A DNA stretch of 64,000 nt. Origin: Emticicia sp. C21. GTDB lineage: Bacteria; Bacteroidota; Bacteroidia; Cytophagales; Spirosomataceae. Below, piece after piece: positions 16,301 to 23,693 of the stretch. Under the pieces are notes generated by a model. The model made no database searches and was not told the origin of the DNA. It was given only the letters and a program-made list of their open reading frames with translations. The stretch is from positions 434,001 through 498,000 of the forward strand of contig NZ_QVMT01000003.1 in the NCBI RefSeq assembly GCF_003418935.1, read 5' to 3'. Position 1 is the stretch's first letter, and each line of letters starts with the position of its first letter. The position numbers were made by a program, and so were the translations under genes.

Positions 16301-17326
16301 AGCCACAAAGTACAAAGCCTTTTTGAAAACCTTAAAATCTGAGAGGTCTGCGCCGCCTGTACCCGCATTTATATCTTTTACCAATACTGTACCAGTCCCC
16401 GTACCATCGGTTTTCCATAGTTCAAAACCGTGCTCATTGTCATCAGCAATAAAGTATAAATGGTCATTCACAACTGTAAAATCTGATATTTCCGGGTCAG
16501 CATCTGTACCAATGTCTTTTAGTAGACTTGTGCCTGTACTATCACTTTTCCAAAGTGCATATCCATGTATACCGTCATCGGCCTTAAAATATAAGGACTT
16601 TTTGAAAACGAATAAACCGGATGGATAAGAGCTATTGCCATTAACCGGATTAATGTCTTGTACGAGCATTGTATTGGGCGCTGTGCCATCTGTTTTCCAT
16701 AACTCATCTCCGTGCTCATTATCAATTGCAGTAAAATATAAAGTATTATTTACTACAGTAAGACTATTAACGTTTGAGTTCCCATGAGAGTTTATATCTT
16801 TAACTAACAGGGTGCCGGATGGCGTGCCGTCTGTGTTCCATAATTCGACTCCATTTGTTCCATCGTTGGCTCTGAAATAGATACTGCCATTAAAAACAAT
16901 AGGGCTGAATATATCTGCATCGCCGGAAAGATTAATATCTTTTACCATATAGGTGCCGTCTGGCGTGCCATCGCTTCTCCACAATTCACTGCCATTCGTC
17001 CCATTATTGGCTCTGAAATACAAAATACCATTATTTTGTAAAAAAAATGTAATCTGGGAACCGCTAATCCCTGGAAAAATATCTTTTACCAATAATGTCC
17101 CGGCTTCTGTACCATCAGACTTCCATAACTCTTCTCCGTAATTTAGTGTTTCAGCAGTAAAAAACAGCGTTCCATTTACATTTAAATGATTATTTAAATT
17201 GGCATTACCAGAGCCAACGAGAATGTCTTTAACCAGATAAGGTACCTGAGCAACAGTAAGATGGGTAGCAAACAGACAAAAGGCAACAGCAAGACTTCTA
17301 TAGAAGAGAGATAGAGGTTTTATCAT
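13349..17326 (-). CDS. Large exported ELWxxDGT-repeat and Ig-like surface protein
   Basis: A 1325-residue secreted protein. The start at 17326 yields a signal peptide (MIKPLSLFYRSLAVAFCLF to TVAQ); the open frame continues 88 codons further upstream but that part looks non-coding. Order of parts: ten repeats of about 48 residues with the core GxELWKSDGTxxGT.LVKDI..G (residues about 30-510), probably a propeller or solenoid; a linker domain with a beta-sandwich look (about 560-720); about six Ig-like modules with C.G..V.LTATC..G...WY (about 720-1250); and a C-terminal 3-coathanger-type domain (SANVSFQAGQTIVLKPGFVA). The Cys pairs in each Ig-like module suggest disulfides. Probably a surface adhesin or binding protein. 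Confidence 0.85.
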   Translation of the reverse strand: MIKPLSLFYRSLAVAFCLFATHLTVAQVPYLVKDILVGSGNANLNNHLNVNGTLFFTAETLNYGEELWKSDGTEAGTLLVKDIFPGISGSQITFFLQNNGILYFRANNGTNGSELWRSDGTPDGTYMVKDINLSGDADIFSPIVFNGSIYFRANDGTNGVELWNTDGTPSGTLLVKDINSHGNSNVNSLTVVNNTLYFTAIDNEHGDELWKTDGTAPNTMLVQDINPVNGNSSYPSGLFVFKKSLYFKADDGIHGYALWKSDSTGTSLLKDIGTDADPEISDFTVVNDHLYFIADDNEHGFELWKTDGTGTGTVLVKDINAGTGGADLSDFKVFKKALYFVAYDPDYGRELWKSDSTGTAIVKDIIAGSTGSNPGFLTILNNTLYFTAEYNGGVALWKIDETSGETVMIKDFYPGIELLTKNSDSAGSQLYLVVNDSALGSELWKSDGTTSGTKLMKDINPGITGSMPSQFVNVNGKLYFTASGVADNVSYGNELWSIGNCIDTNPAVNKTTKTSTFNSQVHNTTTTCNCDIFNYLISKVTATGANPVNGNIETTVWIEPTTPDSFVKRHYEIKPESVSLELTGMVTLYFSQAEFDAYNAATSANTLKLPVNSSDAIGIGNLLIERRSGYSSDGTGLPGTYSGSIITINPEDTDIVWNSTDNRWEVSFATTGFGGFFVNSLTVTNPTGVAVSATAVCSGTPVVLTATCAVGTITWYIDSSSGTAIGTGNNLSYIRTSQTTYYASCEIGSIASNRIATNPVSAHSIPSQPTNVSVSSIVVCSGTSITLSATCASGSIVWYNQATGGTTIGTANDFVYTPTKSGAYYAACLNGICESGRVATSHIVYLLQPDAPSNVAVDKTLICSGSSVSLTATCSIGFINWYTQATGGVPIGTGNALIQSPIENTTYYATCVNGECLSSRVATNQVTVNAQPTAPTGVAINITTICIGESINLTATCAIGTVNWYISASGGTASSVTSIGSGNILTVSPEENTTYVVECVNGTCISDRVLTNQVVIKAKPNTPVINGINEICPGVAIVLTATIISGSGQTTYHWSGGLSGQSVNVSPTVSKGYRALARFDGCSSDSSDVFYVYVNPKPIANITANNNAICKGDFSLLTGQCESVADAFYWSTEQVQTNIPSNPLSKVIRIVSAPGTYKGYCMSDMGCFSTEANITISQADNCGGQGFIIITPAKPLICPGGSTTLSASGCSGVVTWFFGNSSQTGTSISVSPSTTTTYIAQCSTGGASSVDVSIASQTVVINTNIITGFNLIKALNTIESAKKIGDPNYSPSANVSFQAGQTIVLKPGFVAEKNSVFKAEIKACN

Positions 17327-17773
17327 CGGATAATAGAATAGGTTAACAAAAGGATATAAATCTTGTAAATTAAAATCTAATCTTGTCTTAAAAGGAAACA
17401 AACATAATTTATAACTAAAACCAGACTTAAATATAATTAATTTCAGAATTATTCTATCAATAAAAATCCTGATTTTTCCTTTTTGTTTGAGAGGGAATGA
17501 TTTTGCTTTGCGGGATTTGTAATTTTCATTAACCTTCATTCCCTGATTTAATCTGAAAAAGCACTGTATTTTTTCGCTTGTTAAAATCATTAGTGCCTAC
17601 ATGGATGACGAATATATAGAGGGCCTTACAGACTGTGTCCTGACCAGGTGGCAGAGAGAAATAAGAAGTAGCACGGTCGAAAGCACAAATGTGCAAGTAT
17701 AGCATTAAATGCCAAAAGCCCTGATTCCTCAAGGCTTTTGGCATTTAATGCTGTTACAATGGTTTACAGTAAC
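17327..17773. other. Intergenic region, 447 bp
   Basis: Contains the leader of the large surface-protein gene and the hairpin at 17701. The in-frame upstream extension of the surface-protein frame is very rich in Lys, Phe and Ile and looks like translated AT-rich leader DNA. No gene is seen. Confidence 0.45.
17701..17752. terminator. Terminator hairpin (GCCAAAAGCC family, copy 3)
   Basis: Outer arms AGCATTAAATGCCAAAAGCC and GGCTTTTGGCATTTAATGCT, 20 bp, around a 12-base loop. It shares the GCCAAAAGCC core with the hairpins at 11200 and 12400 and lies just after the LytTR gene on the minus strand. Confidence 0.7.
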
Positions 17774-18124
17774 TTATTGATGAAGGAATGTTCGTGCTTT
17801 TCTTCTTGACACTACAATCTTGTCTCCGGTAGTCAGGTGGGCGATGTGTTCTTCACCTATCGACTCTATACGTTTCAGATATTGCAGGTTTAGCATGAAC
17901 TTGCGATGAATGCGGGCAAAATGCCCTTTTTCAACTAATTGTTTTTCGTGAACCCCTAAAGTGCGAGAGGAAACTACTTTCTTGCCGCATTTCAAGTGGA
18001 ACTCGGTGTAATTTTCTAAACTACTCAAATAAACGACCTCATCTGGCTGAACACAGGTTTTTCCGTGATCGAACCAAATCATGCGAGGATCACAATAGGA
18101 TGGCTTAATAAAAAATTTTCTCAT
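17774..18124 (-). CDS. LytTR-only DNA-binding protein
   Basis: A 116-residue protein with a LytTR DNA-binding domain over residues 28-110 (EVVYLSSLENYTEFHL, SRTLGVHEKQL, FARIHRKFMLNLQYLKRI, DKIVVSRRK). It lacks a receiver domain, so it cannot be phosphorylated directly like ordinary response regulators. It is encoded downstream of a LytS-like kinase pair and their LytTR response regulator (18374-23423), in the same direction but 249 bp away past family-C repeats. It might compete for or extend the same target sites; that is inference. Confidence 0.85.
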   Translation of the reverse strand: MRKFFIKPSYCDPRMIWFDHGKTCVQPDEVVYLSSLENYTEFHLKCGKKVVSSRTLGVHEKQLVEKGHFARIHRKFMLNLQYLKRIESIGEEHIAHLTTGDKIVVSRRKARTFLHQ

Positions 18125-18248
18125 GGCTGCTCAAAAAAGGGATTATAATATGGATTGTCAAATTTGACAAGAAAAAGATAAACCCTCTACGAACATTTAG
18201 TATCTGGCGGATATAGCAGATATTTGGTAGGTTTCGGTTAGTATTTGG

Positions 18249-18272
18249 CGCCCCCGCTCCTAAAGGAGAGCT
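18249..18272. repeat. Family-C-like GC-rich palindrome
   Basis: GCGCCCCCGCTCCTAAAGGAG with arms CTCCT / AGGAG, upstream of the LytTR-only gene. Confidence 0.4.
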
Positions 18273-18310
18273 ATATATTCGACCCAACAAGATTGTAGCA
18301 AATTTGTAAT

Positions 18311-18385
18311 TCCCCTTTAGGGACGGTCCGCCGCGCGGTTAGGGGTTCTTAGCTCCCCTTCAGGGTCGGGGGGCTATAGGGGTAT
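18311..18385. repeat. Family-C repeat with embedded GC-rich insert
   Basis: Two CCCCTTTAGGG / CTCCCCTTCAGGG units. Between them the word GGTCCGCCGCGCGG (18325-18338) interrupts the usual palindrome. The same 14 bases occur in reverse at 28436-28449 inside a different repeat. The right end overlaps the stop region of the adjacent kinase gene. Confidence 0.55.
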
Positions 18386-20524
18386 ATGTATCGTCACCTT
18401 TGTGCCTTGTGCTGTGCCGTCTTTTGATTTCTTGTCTTCAATCATAATCTGGATATGTAGGTCATTGGCCTGGCTTAAGAGTTTAATACGCTCATTGTTG
18501 ATATTCATGCCCATAGACTGGTATTTTGGGATGTTTTTGCGTAATAGTGCAGCCTGTTCCCGTCCGATGCCATTGTCTTCTATAATTATTTCAATAGACT
18601 CAGCCAATTGCCTGATTTTCAGTTCCAGCATACGCGTTTCCTGCTTGTTCATCAAACCGTGCTTGATGGCATTTTCAATATAGGGTTGCAGGAGCATAGG
18701 TGGCGCAAATACTTCGTCGGTATCAATGCTTTCGTCTACTTCATATACAAACTCAAAATTATCTTCAAATCGCAGTTTTTCCAGTTTTATGTAGAGGACG
18801 GCGGTTTCCAGTTCGTCTGTCAGGGAAATTAACTGCTCTTTTGAATGCTGCAGGATGGAGCGCATCAGCATCGAAAAATCGGTCAGGTATTCGGCCGCTT
18901 CCACCGAGCGGTGAGTCAGGATATAACTCTTGATAGAGTTGAGACTATTAAACACAAAATGCGGATTAATCTGCGAGCGCAATGTACGCAATTCAGATTC
19001 TTTCATGGCTTTGAATAGCGAATTCTGTTCTTTTTGTATCTGATAACTCCGGCTACCGATGGCAATAGAAAAGAAAAAGATTTCAAGCAAGGTGCCCAGC
19101 ATGAACACAATGCTTGGCTCCACCCGCAAAAGTATGTACGACTCATGGCTGAACCACTGGGTCATGAATCCGACAAGAGCCCCGAGCATCAGAAAAGTAC
19201 TGCCTATCTTAATGTTTCGGGCGATTCTTCCTTTGGTTTTGAATACGAATATCAATAAGATGATATTCAGAATAGGAAATACACCCTGAAAAAACCAGTA
19301 GAAAGTGTCGCTCCAATCCAGACGTCTGAAAACGAATAAGATAATGATATCTATTGCCAAACACACAAATAAGGTTCGGATTAACCGTCGGAATAATAAG
19401 CCTAAGCCGGGATATTTTTCTTTTAACTCCAGGAAATCATAGATAAACAGAAAATAAGAAATCTGGCTCAATAATATATAGATATTGCTATTACCCGTGA
19501 ATTTCAGAAAAGGCAGGTAACTGAACAAGAGATGAAAATAAGGCGAATGCTCGTATTCCCAGAGATTAAAAAAGGCCAGAGAAGCCGTATAAAAGCCATA
19601 ATAAAGGTAATATTTTTGACGGTCGAGCAGGTAAAAGGTAAAGACAAATAGTGCAACGAATAGTTGAATTGAAATAATGAGCCCATTGTTAATCAAATAA
19701 ATATATTCGTCATAAAAAGCTTTTACCTTATGGTGATTCTCCCAGAAATGACTTACCAGCTTAGGCTGTAAAATAAAGTCTTTCTTAGGATAATCGTTTA
19801 CCTTGATGTATAACTGATAATGCGTGCCAGGCAAAAACCGAATCGGAATATACTGGTCGTCATAACGGAAGAGCCTTTGGTCGGGCAGATAATCTTCGTT
19901 GGTTTTATACAATTCTATCAACTGGTTATAAATATCTCTGTATAGACCAACAGATCGGTGCAAACCTGTGGTTAATAACAAATCAAGGGTATCTGGTGTG
20001 GGGTTGTGCACATGTAGTTTGAGCCAGTAATCGTACCGATAACCCTTTGCAAAGCTCTTGGGTATATCCAGACTTTTGAGTGGTTTGAATCTTTGTTTTG
20101 GAATGGCTTGTAAAGGTACTTGTCTGGTTGAATCAATGAATAGAGACGTGCTATCTGTGCAATCCAGGAAACCGTTTTTTTCCAGCTCGAAGTATAAGCG
20201 GATTTGGGCTTGGGTTTTTATAGATAAGAAAATAAAGCAAAAGAATAACAATAGTTTTGAGAAATTTCTCCTCCTTAAAAAGGAGGAGTACCCATTAATA
20301 ACTAATGAAAAATTAGTTATTAATGGGGGAGGTGGTTGTAGGATTAAAAAGTACTTTTGAACCAGCTCACTGGCCTGTAACCACCCCGTCACCATCCCGA
20401 CTGCGTCAGGTATGGTGCCACCCCTCCTTGAAAAAAGGAGGGGAAATTTCGGACCAATACTTTCTATTATGCAATAGAAAGTATTGAGTAAGGAATAGGA
20501 TAGTATTTTGCGAGTGTACTTCAT
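18374..20524 (-). CDS. 7TM LytS-like sensor histidine kinase, altered N terminus
   Basis: A membrane sensor kinase paralogous to the gene directly upstream. The order is: signal-like segment (LLLFFCFIFLSIKTQAQ), extracellular 7TMR-DISM-type beta domain, seven membrane helices (about residues 280-490), then a His_kinase domain with SQINPHFVFNSLNSIKSYI carrying the phospho-accepting His, and an ATPase domain (NAIKHGL, IEDNGIGREQA). The first ATG (20524) abuts the stop of the upstream gene (TAGATG), allowing translational coupling. The first 80 or so codons run through a 190-bp repeat (20261-20450), so the annotated N terminus is partly repeat-derived and the true start is uncertain (an ATG inside the repeat, near 20398, is another candidate). 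It probably signals to the LytTR regulator at 22671. Confidence 0.85.
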   Translation of the reverse strand: MKYTRKILSYSLLNTFYCIIESIGPKFPLLFSRRGGTIPDAVGMVTGWLQASELVQKYFLILQPPPPLITNFSLVINGYSSFLRRRNFSKLLLFFCFIFLSIKTQAQIRLYFELEKNGFLDCTDSTSLFIDSTRQVPLQAIPKQRFKPLKSLDIPKSFAKGYRYDYWLKLHVHNPTPDTLDLLLTTGLHRSVGLYRDIYNQLIELYKTNEDYLPDQRLFRYDDQYIPIRFLPGTHYQLYIKVNDYPKKDFILQPKLVSHFWENHHKVKAFYDEYIYLINNGLIISIQLFVALFVFTFYLLDRQKYYLYYGFYTASLAFFNLWEYEHSPYFHLLFSYLPFLKFTGNSNIYILLSQISYFLFIYDFLELKEKYPGLGLLFRRLIRTLFVCLAIDIIILFVFRRLDWSDTFYWFFQGVFPILNIILLIFVFKTKGRIARNIKIGSTFLMLGALVGFMTQWFSHESYILLRVEPSIVFMLGTLLEIFFFSIAIGSRSYQIQKEQNSLFKAMKESELRTLRSQINPHFVFNSLNSIKSYILTHRSVEAAEYLTDFSMLMRSILQHSKEQLISLTDELETAVLYIKLEKLRFEDNFEFVYEVDESIDTDEVFAPPMLLQPYIENAIKHGLMNKQETRMLELKIRQLAESIEIIIEDNGIGREQAALLRKNIPKYQSMGMNINNERIKLLSQANDLHIQIMIEDKKSKDGTAQGTKVTIHIPL
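20261..20450. repeat. 190-bp MITE-like repeat inside the kinase 5' end
   Basis: The ends are inverted copies: CTCCTCCTT..AAGGAGGAG on the left and CCCCTCCTT..AAGGAGGGG on the right. Each is bordered by GAAATTTC (20261-20268 and 20443-20450), which may be an 8-bp target duplication. An inner hairpin (ATTAATAACTAAT and ATTAGTTATTAAT) lies at 20294-20324. The CCACCCCGTCACC segment is of a kind often seen in Bacteroidota intergenic repeats. Confidence 0.7.
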
Positions 20525-22438
20525 CTAATCAATCATCGGTAAATAAATCATCACCTTAGTACCATCAGCTTTGCCTTCCGGTGTTTTTTTGTCAATAATC
20601 TGTATATCTATATGCCAGTCGTTGGTCATGGCTAAGAGTTTTATCCGTTCGTCGTTGATATTCATGCCCATTGACTGGTGTTTGAAAATGTTTTTGCGTA
20701 GCAAAGACGCCTGTTCTCGCCCGATGCCATTATCCTCAATCACAATCAGGGTTTTGTAAGGGTGCGCTTCCAGACTTATCGATAAGATTCTGTTTTCAGA
20801 TTTATTCATCAAACCGTGCTTAATAGCATTTTCGATATAGGGCTGTAAAAGCATGGGTGGAATGAGTGTTTCGTCGGTATCAATCTTTGGGTCGAGGTGG
20901 TAAATAAACTCAAAGCCATCATCAAAACGCAGTTTCTCCAGTTTGATATAGAGTGAAATGGTTTCCAGTTCGTCGGCTAATGGAATCAGCTTTTCTTTAG
21001 AATGTTGTAGAATTGAACGCATGAGGGTCGAGAAATCTGTCAGATACTCTGCTGCTTCAACTGAGCGGTGTGTCAGGATATAACTCTTAATAGAATTCAG
21101 GCTATTGAATACAAAGTGCGGGTTAATCTGCGAGCGCAATGTACGTAAATCAGATTCTTTTACCGATTTCATCAGCAAGTTACGGTTGCGTTGGCGAAGC
21201 CACGTTTTGTAGCCTAAGGCTGTTGAAAAACACAATATTTCAACTAGCACCCCTATATTGAATGGTGTACTCAATGCGAGTCGCATCAGTACGTTTTCAA
21301 AAGGTTTCATCATGAGCAATTGCTCTGATATACCCACTATTACTCCTATCAACAAGGCAATAGAACCCCACTTGATATACTTCACAAAGGAGCCTTTCAG
21401 GGTAAGTACCACAATAGTAGAATAAACTCCAAAGAAAACAATGAGTATCTGTGTAAGTATCCAGATGTACCCACCTGACTGGTAAGCCTGAAAAACAAAA
21501 TTCAGCAGGGTATCGGCTACTAGCAACGCTATAAGGATTTTCAGGTAAAGCCGGATAAGTTTTTCAAATTTTGGAGCTGTCTTTTCAAGTTCCAGAAATT
21601 CGCTTAGAAACAGATAGTAAAAGACATTAGCAACCAGCGCATAAGTATTATTATTGGCTGAGAATTTCAGAAAAGGCACAAAGCTAAAAAACACCCGCAT
21701 ATAGGGCGAATGTTCGATACCCCACAAGGCAAAGAGCAGGATAAAAAACAAATAACCTGCATAATATAGGTAATAGCGCTTGTGCTCAACAAAATATAGG
21801 ATGAATATATAAATAGAAACAAAAATCAGGATTGAGGCAAAGAAGCCGTCGGCCATCAGGTGGCGATATTCATCAAAAAAGGCACGCATTTTATCGTTAT
21901 ACTCCCAGCCATAACTTACCAGTTTGGGTTGGAGATTCATATATAACTGCGGATGCTCACTTACTTTAATCAACAATTCATAGGTCTGCTTTGGCCCAAA
22001 TTTTAAGGGAACGTACTTTTCATCGTACCTGAATGGTCGTTCATTTGGCAGTAAATCCTGACTGGTAGATTGCAATAATACGTATTTGCCATTGACCTTA
22101 CGAAACACCTTTACCTCCTTATGAATACCTGCTGTAAACAAGGCCGGAATCATAACATTAGTCGGATTAGTAACCGTGATTCGAAGCCAGAAAACATAGT
22201 CAAAATAGTCGAAGGCAAAAGGCTGAAAACGAAACGCCTGCAATGGCATAAAGTATTGCTTGTCAATCTGTTGTATCGGCGCTTTGCCTGTTGAATCGAT
22301 ATATAAAAGGGCTTGGTCAGAACATTGAATGACCTGATTGTCGATAAATTTTTTGGTAATAGTAATGGTGCCTGTTTTTTGTGCAAAACAGTGGGGGGGG
22401 AAAGATAGTAGTATAGCTATTGTGAGAAAAAATCTCAA
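20525..22438 (-). CDS. 7TM LytS-like sensor histidine kinase
   Basis: A 637-residue membrane kinase. It has a clean signal peptide (MRFFLTIAILLSFPPHCFAQ), an extracellular 7TMR-DISM-type domain (residues about 30-195), seven membrane helices (about 200-400), and a LytS-type kinase core with SQINPHFVFNSLNSIKSYI (His phosphorylation site) and HATPase motifs (NAIKHGLMNKSENR, VIEDNGIGREQAS). It is co-directional with the response regulator upstream and the paralogous kinase downstream, with no gap to the latter. Unlike its paralogue, its N terminus is intact, and it is a useful reference for the original start of that gene. Confidence 0.93.
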   Translation of the reverse strand: MRFFLTIAILLSFPPHCFAQKTGTITITKKFIDNQVIQCSDQALLYIDSTGKAPIQQIDKQYFMPLQAFRFQPFAFDYFDYVFWLRITVTNPTNVMIPALFTAGIHKEVKVFRKVNGKYVLLQSTSQDLLPNERPFRYDEKYVPLKFGPKQTYELLIKVSEHPQLYMNLQPKLVSYGWEYNDKMRAFFDEYRHLMADGFFASILIFVSIYIFILYFVEHKRYYLYYAGYLFFILLFALWGIEHSPYMRVFFSFVPFLKFSANNNTYALVANVFYYLFLSEFLELEKTAPKFEKLIRLYLKILIALLVADTLLNFVFQAYQSGGYIWILTQILIVFFGVYSTIVVLTLKGSFVKYIKWGSIALLIGVIVGISEQLLMMKPFENVLMRLALSTPFNIGVLVEILCFSTALGYKTWLRQRNRNLLMKSVKESDLRTLRSQINPHFVFNSLNSIKSYILTHRSVEAAEYLTDFSTLMRSILQHSKEKLIPLADELETISLYIKLEKLRFDDGFEFIYHLDPKIDTDETLIPPMLLQPYIENAIKHGLMNKSENRILSISLEAHPYKTLIVIEDNGIGREQASLLRKNIFKHQSMGMNINDERIKLLAMTNDWHIDIQIIDKKTPEGKADGTKVMIYLPMID

Positions 22439-22515
22439 ATTAATATGGTTGTTTTTTTATGTATCACGATTTGAAAAATCGTGATTATTAAGGAAGTTCT
22501 TGATTGCGTCGTTTC

Positions 22516-22636
22516 AGCGAATAGAATTCGCCGTCTAAGATAACAACGGTAGTATCATCTTGCATAGGCCGACTTAAGTAGGCCGTACATAATAAAAAAT
22601 ATTCCGTTGTTATCTTAGACGGCGACTTTAGTCGCT
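22516..22636. repeat. Family-B palindromic MITE, solo copy
   Basis: About 121 bp with near-perfect inverted ends: left CGCCGTCTAAGATAACAACGG, right CCGTTGTTATCTTAGACGGCG followed by ACTTTAGTCGCTG. Inner palindrome GGCCGACTTAAGTAGGCC. Same family as the repeats around the IS200-type transposase (27652-28600) and at 54336. It sits between the response-regulator and kinase genes of one operon. Confidence 0.75.
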
Positions 22637-22670
22637 GTGCGTATGCACGTTTGTATACCATGCCAATAAA

Positions 22671-23423
22671 TTACCGCACCAAATCCATCAGTTTCATCCG
22701 ATTGGCACGTGAAACCTGCAGGCTCACGCCATTATTCATTACCACATAACCACCCTCGCCTTTGATATATTTTTTGATATGCGTCAGATTAACCAGATAA
22801 GATTGATGGATACGCACAAAAGGATGATTGGAAAGCAGGGTCTCCAGATCTTTCAGCGTGCGTGAAATCAACACCTTTTCTTTATTCCCCATCATGATTC
22901 TGGAATAATTGCCATCGGCTTCGGCATAGATGATGTCGTTGATGGAGATAAACTCCAGTCCCTCCGGTGTTGGTACGGCCACATTGGGTTTATGATGGAT
23001 ACCCCCTCGCATATTGGCCAGGAGTAGTTCAAGATTCTGCAGGTCAACCTGTTTGCTTTGTTTCTGGCGAACCTTTTCTACGGCTCTGATAAGCTTCTCT
23101 TTCGAAATAGGTTTCAATAGATAATCTATGGCACAAAACTCAAAGGCTGTGAGAGCATAGGCATCATAGGCTGTACAGAAAATGACTTCAAAATTGATTT
23201 TCGGAATCTTGAGCAGGAAATCAAAACCATTCATCTGTGGCATACTGATGTCCAGAAAAATCATATCGGGGCGGATGGTCTCTAGTATTTCAAGCGCTTT
23301 TTCGGCAGACTGGAATTTGGCAAGTACTTTTACGTCGGCACAATAGGTCTGTAGCTCTATTTCAAGGGTATCGAGGCAACCTTTTTCGTCGTCAATTAAA
23401 ATGGCTGTAAGCATACGCATCAA
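22671..23423 (-). CDS. LytTR-family response regulator
   Basis: A 250-residue response regulator with a receiver domain (residues 5-120) and a LytTR DNA-binding domain (about 150-248). The acidic pocket is Asp11/Asp12, the phospho-acceptor is Asp58 (MIFLDISMPQMNG), and the conserved Lys is in DYLLKPISKEKL. LytTR marks are DIIYAEADGNYSRI, SRTLKDLETLL and FVRIHQSYLVNL. It is the first gene of a regulator-kinase-kinase operon on the minus strand and is the obvious partner of both downstream LytS-like kinases. Met codons at residues 1, 2 and 4 are all possible starts; the difference is trivial. Confidence 0.93.
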   Translation of the reverse strand: MMRMLTAILIDDEKGCLDTLEIELQTYCADVKVLAKFQSAEKALEILETIRPDMIFLDISMPQMNGFDFLLKIPKINFEVIFCTAYDAYALTAFEFCAIDYLLKPISKEKLIRAVEKVRQKQSKQVDLQNLELLLANMRGGIHHKPNVAVPTPEGLEFISINDIIYAEADGNYSRIMMGNKEKVLISRTLKDLETLLSNHPFVRIHQSYLVNLTHIKKYIKGEGGYVVMNNGVSLQVSRANRMKLMDLVR

Positions 23424-23693
23424 GGATTTTCGGAAAGTGAAGCTACAAACTTTCTCTGAAAAAAGTGTATCTTTTTACAAAAACACAAACTTTTTTGAAA
23501 AGGAGGGGGTTATAATTTAAGAAATTGTAAATTTGCTATCCCTATTCCAAGGGCTCAGATTAAATTTTAGTTGCTTTAACAAATATTTAACTGCGGATGG
23601 ATATTTTTGCGCTTTTTTTGTTATTATTGCAACGGAATTAGCAAAATAATTCATCAATAAAATTGATAACCACAAAATAATCTAAATGTTTTT

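Noticed and set aside
17327-17590. N-terminal extension of the large surface protein
   Set aside because: The extension is Lys/Phe/Ile-rich AT-rich DNA, and the ATG at 17326 begins a proper signal peptide.
23424-23693. TAAATTTG at 23528 as the gltA promoter -7 element
   Set aside because: It matches the consensus but no TTG lies at the right distance upstream and the leader would be very long, so it was not listed.
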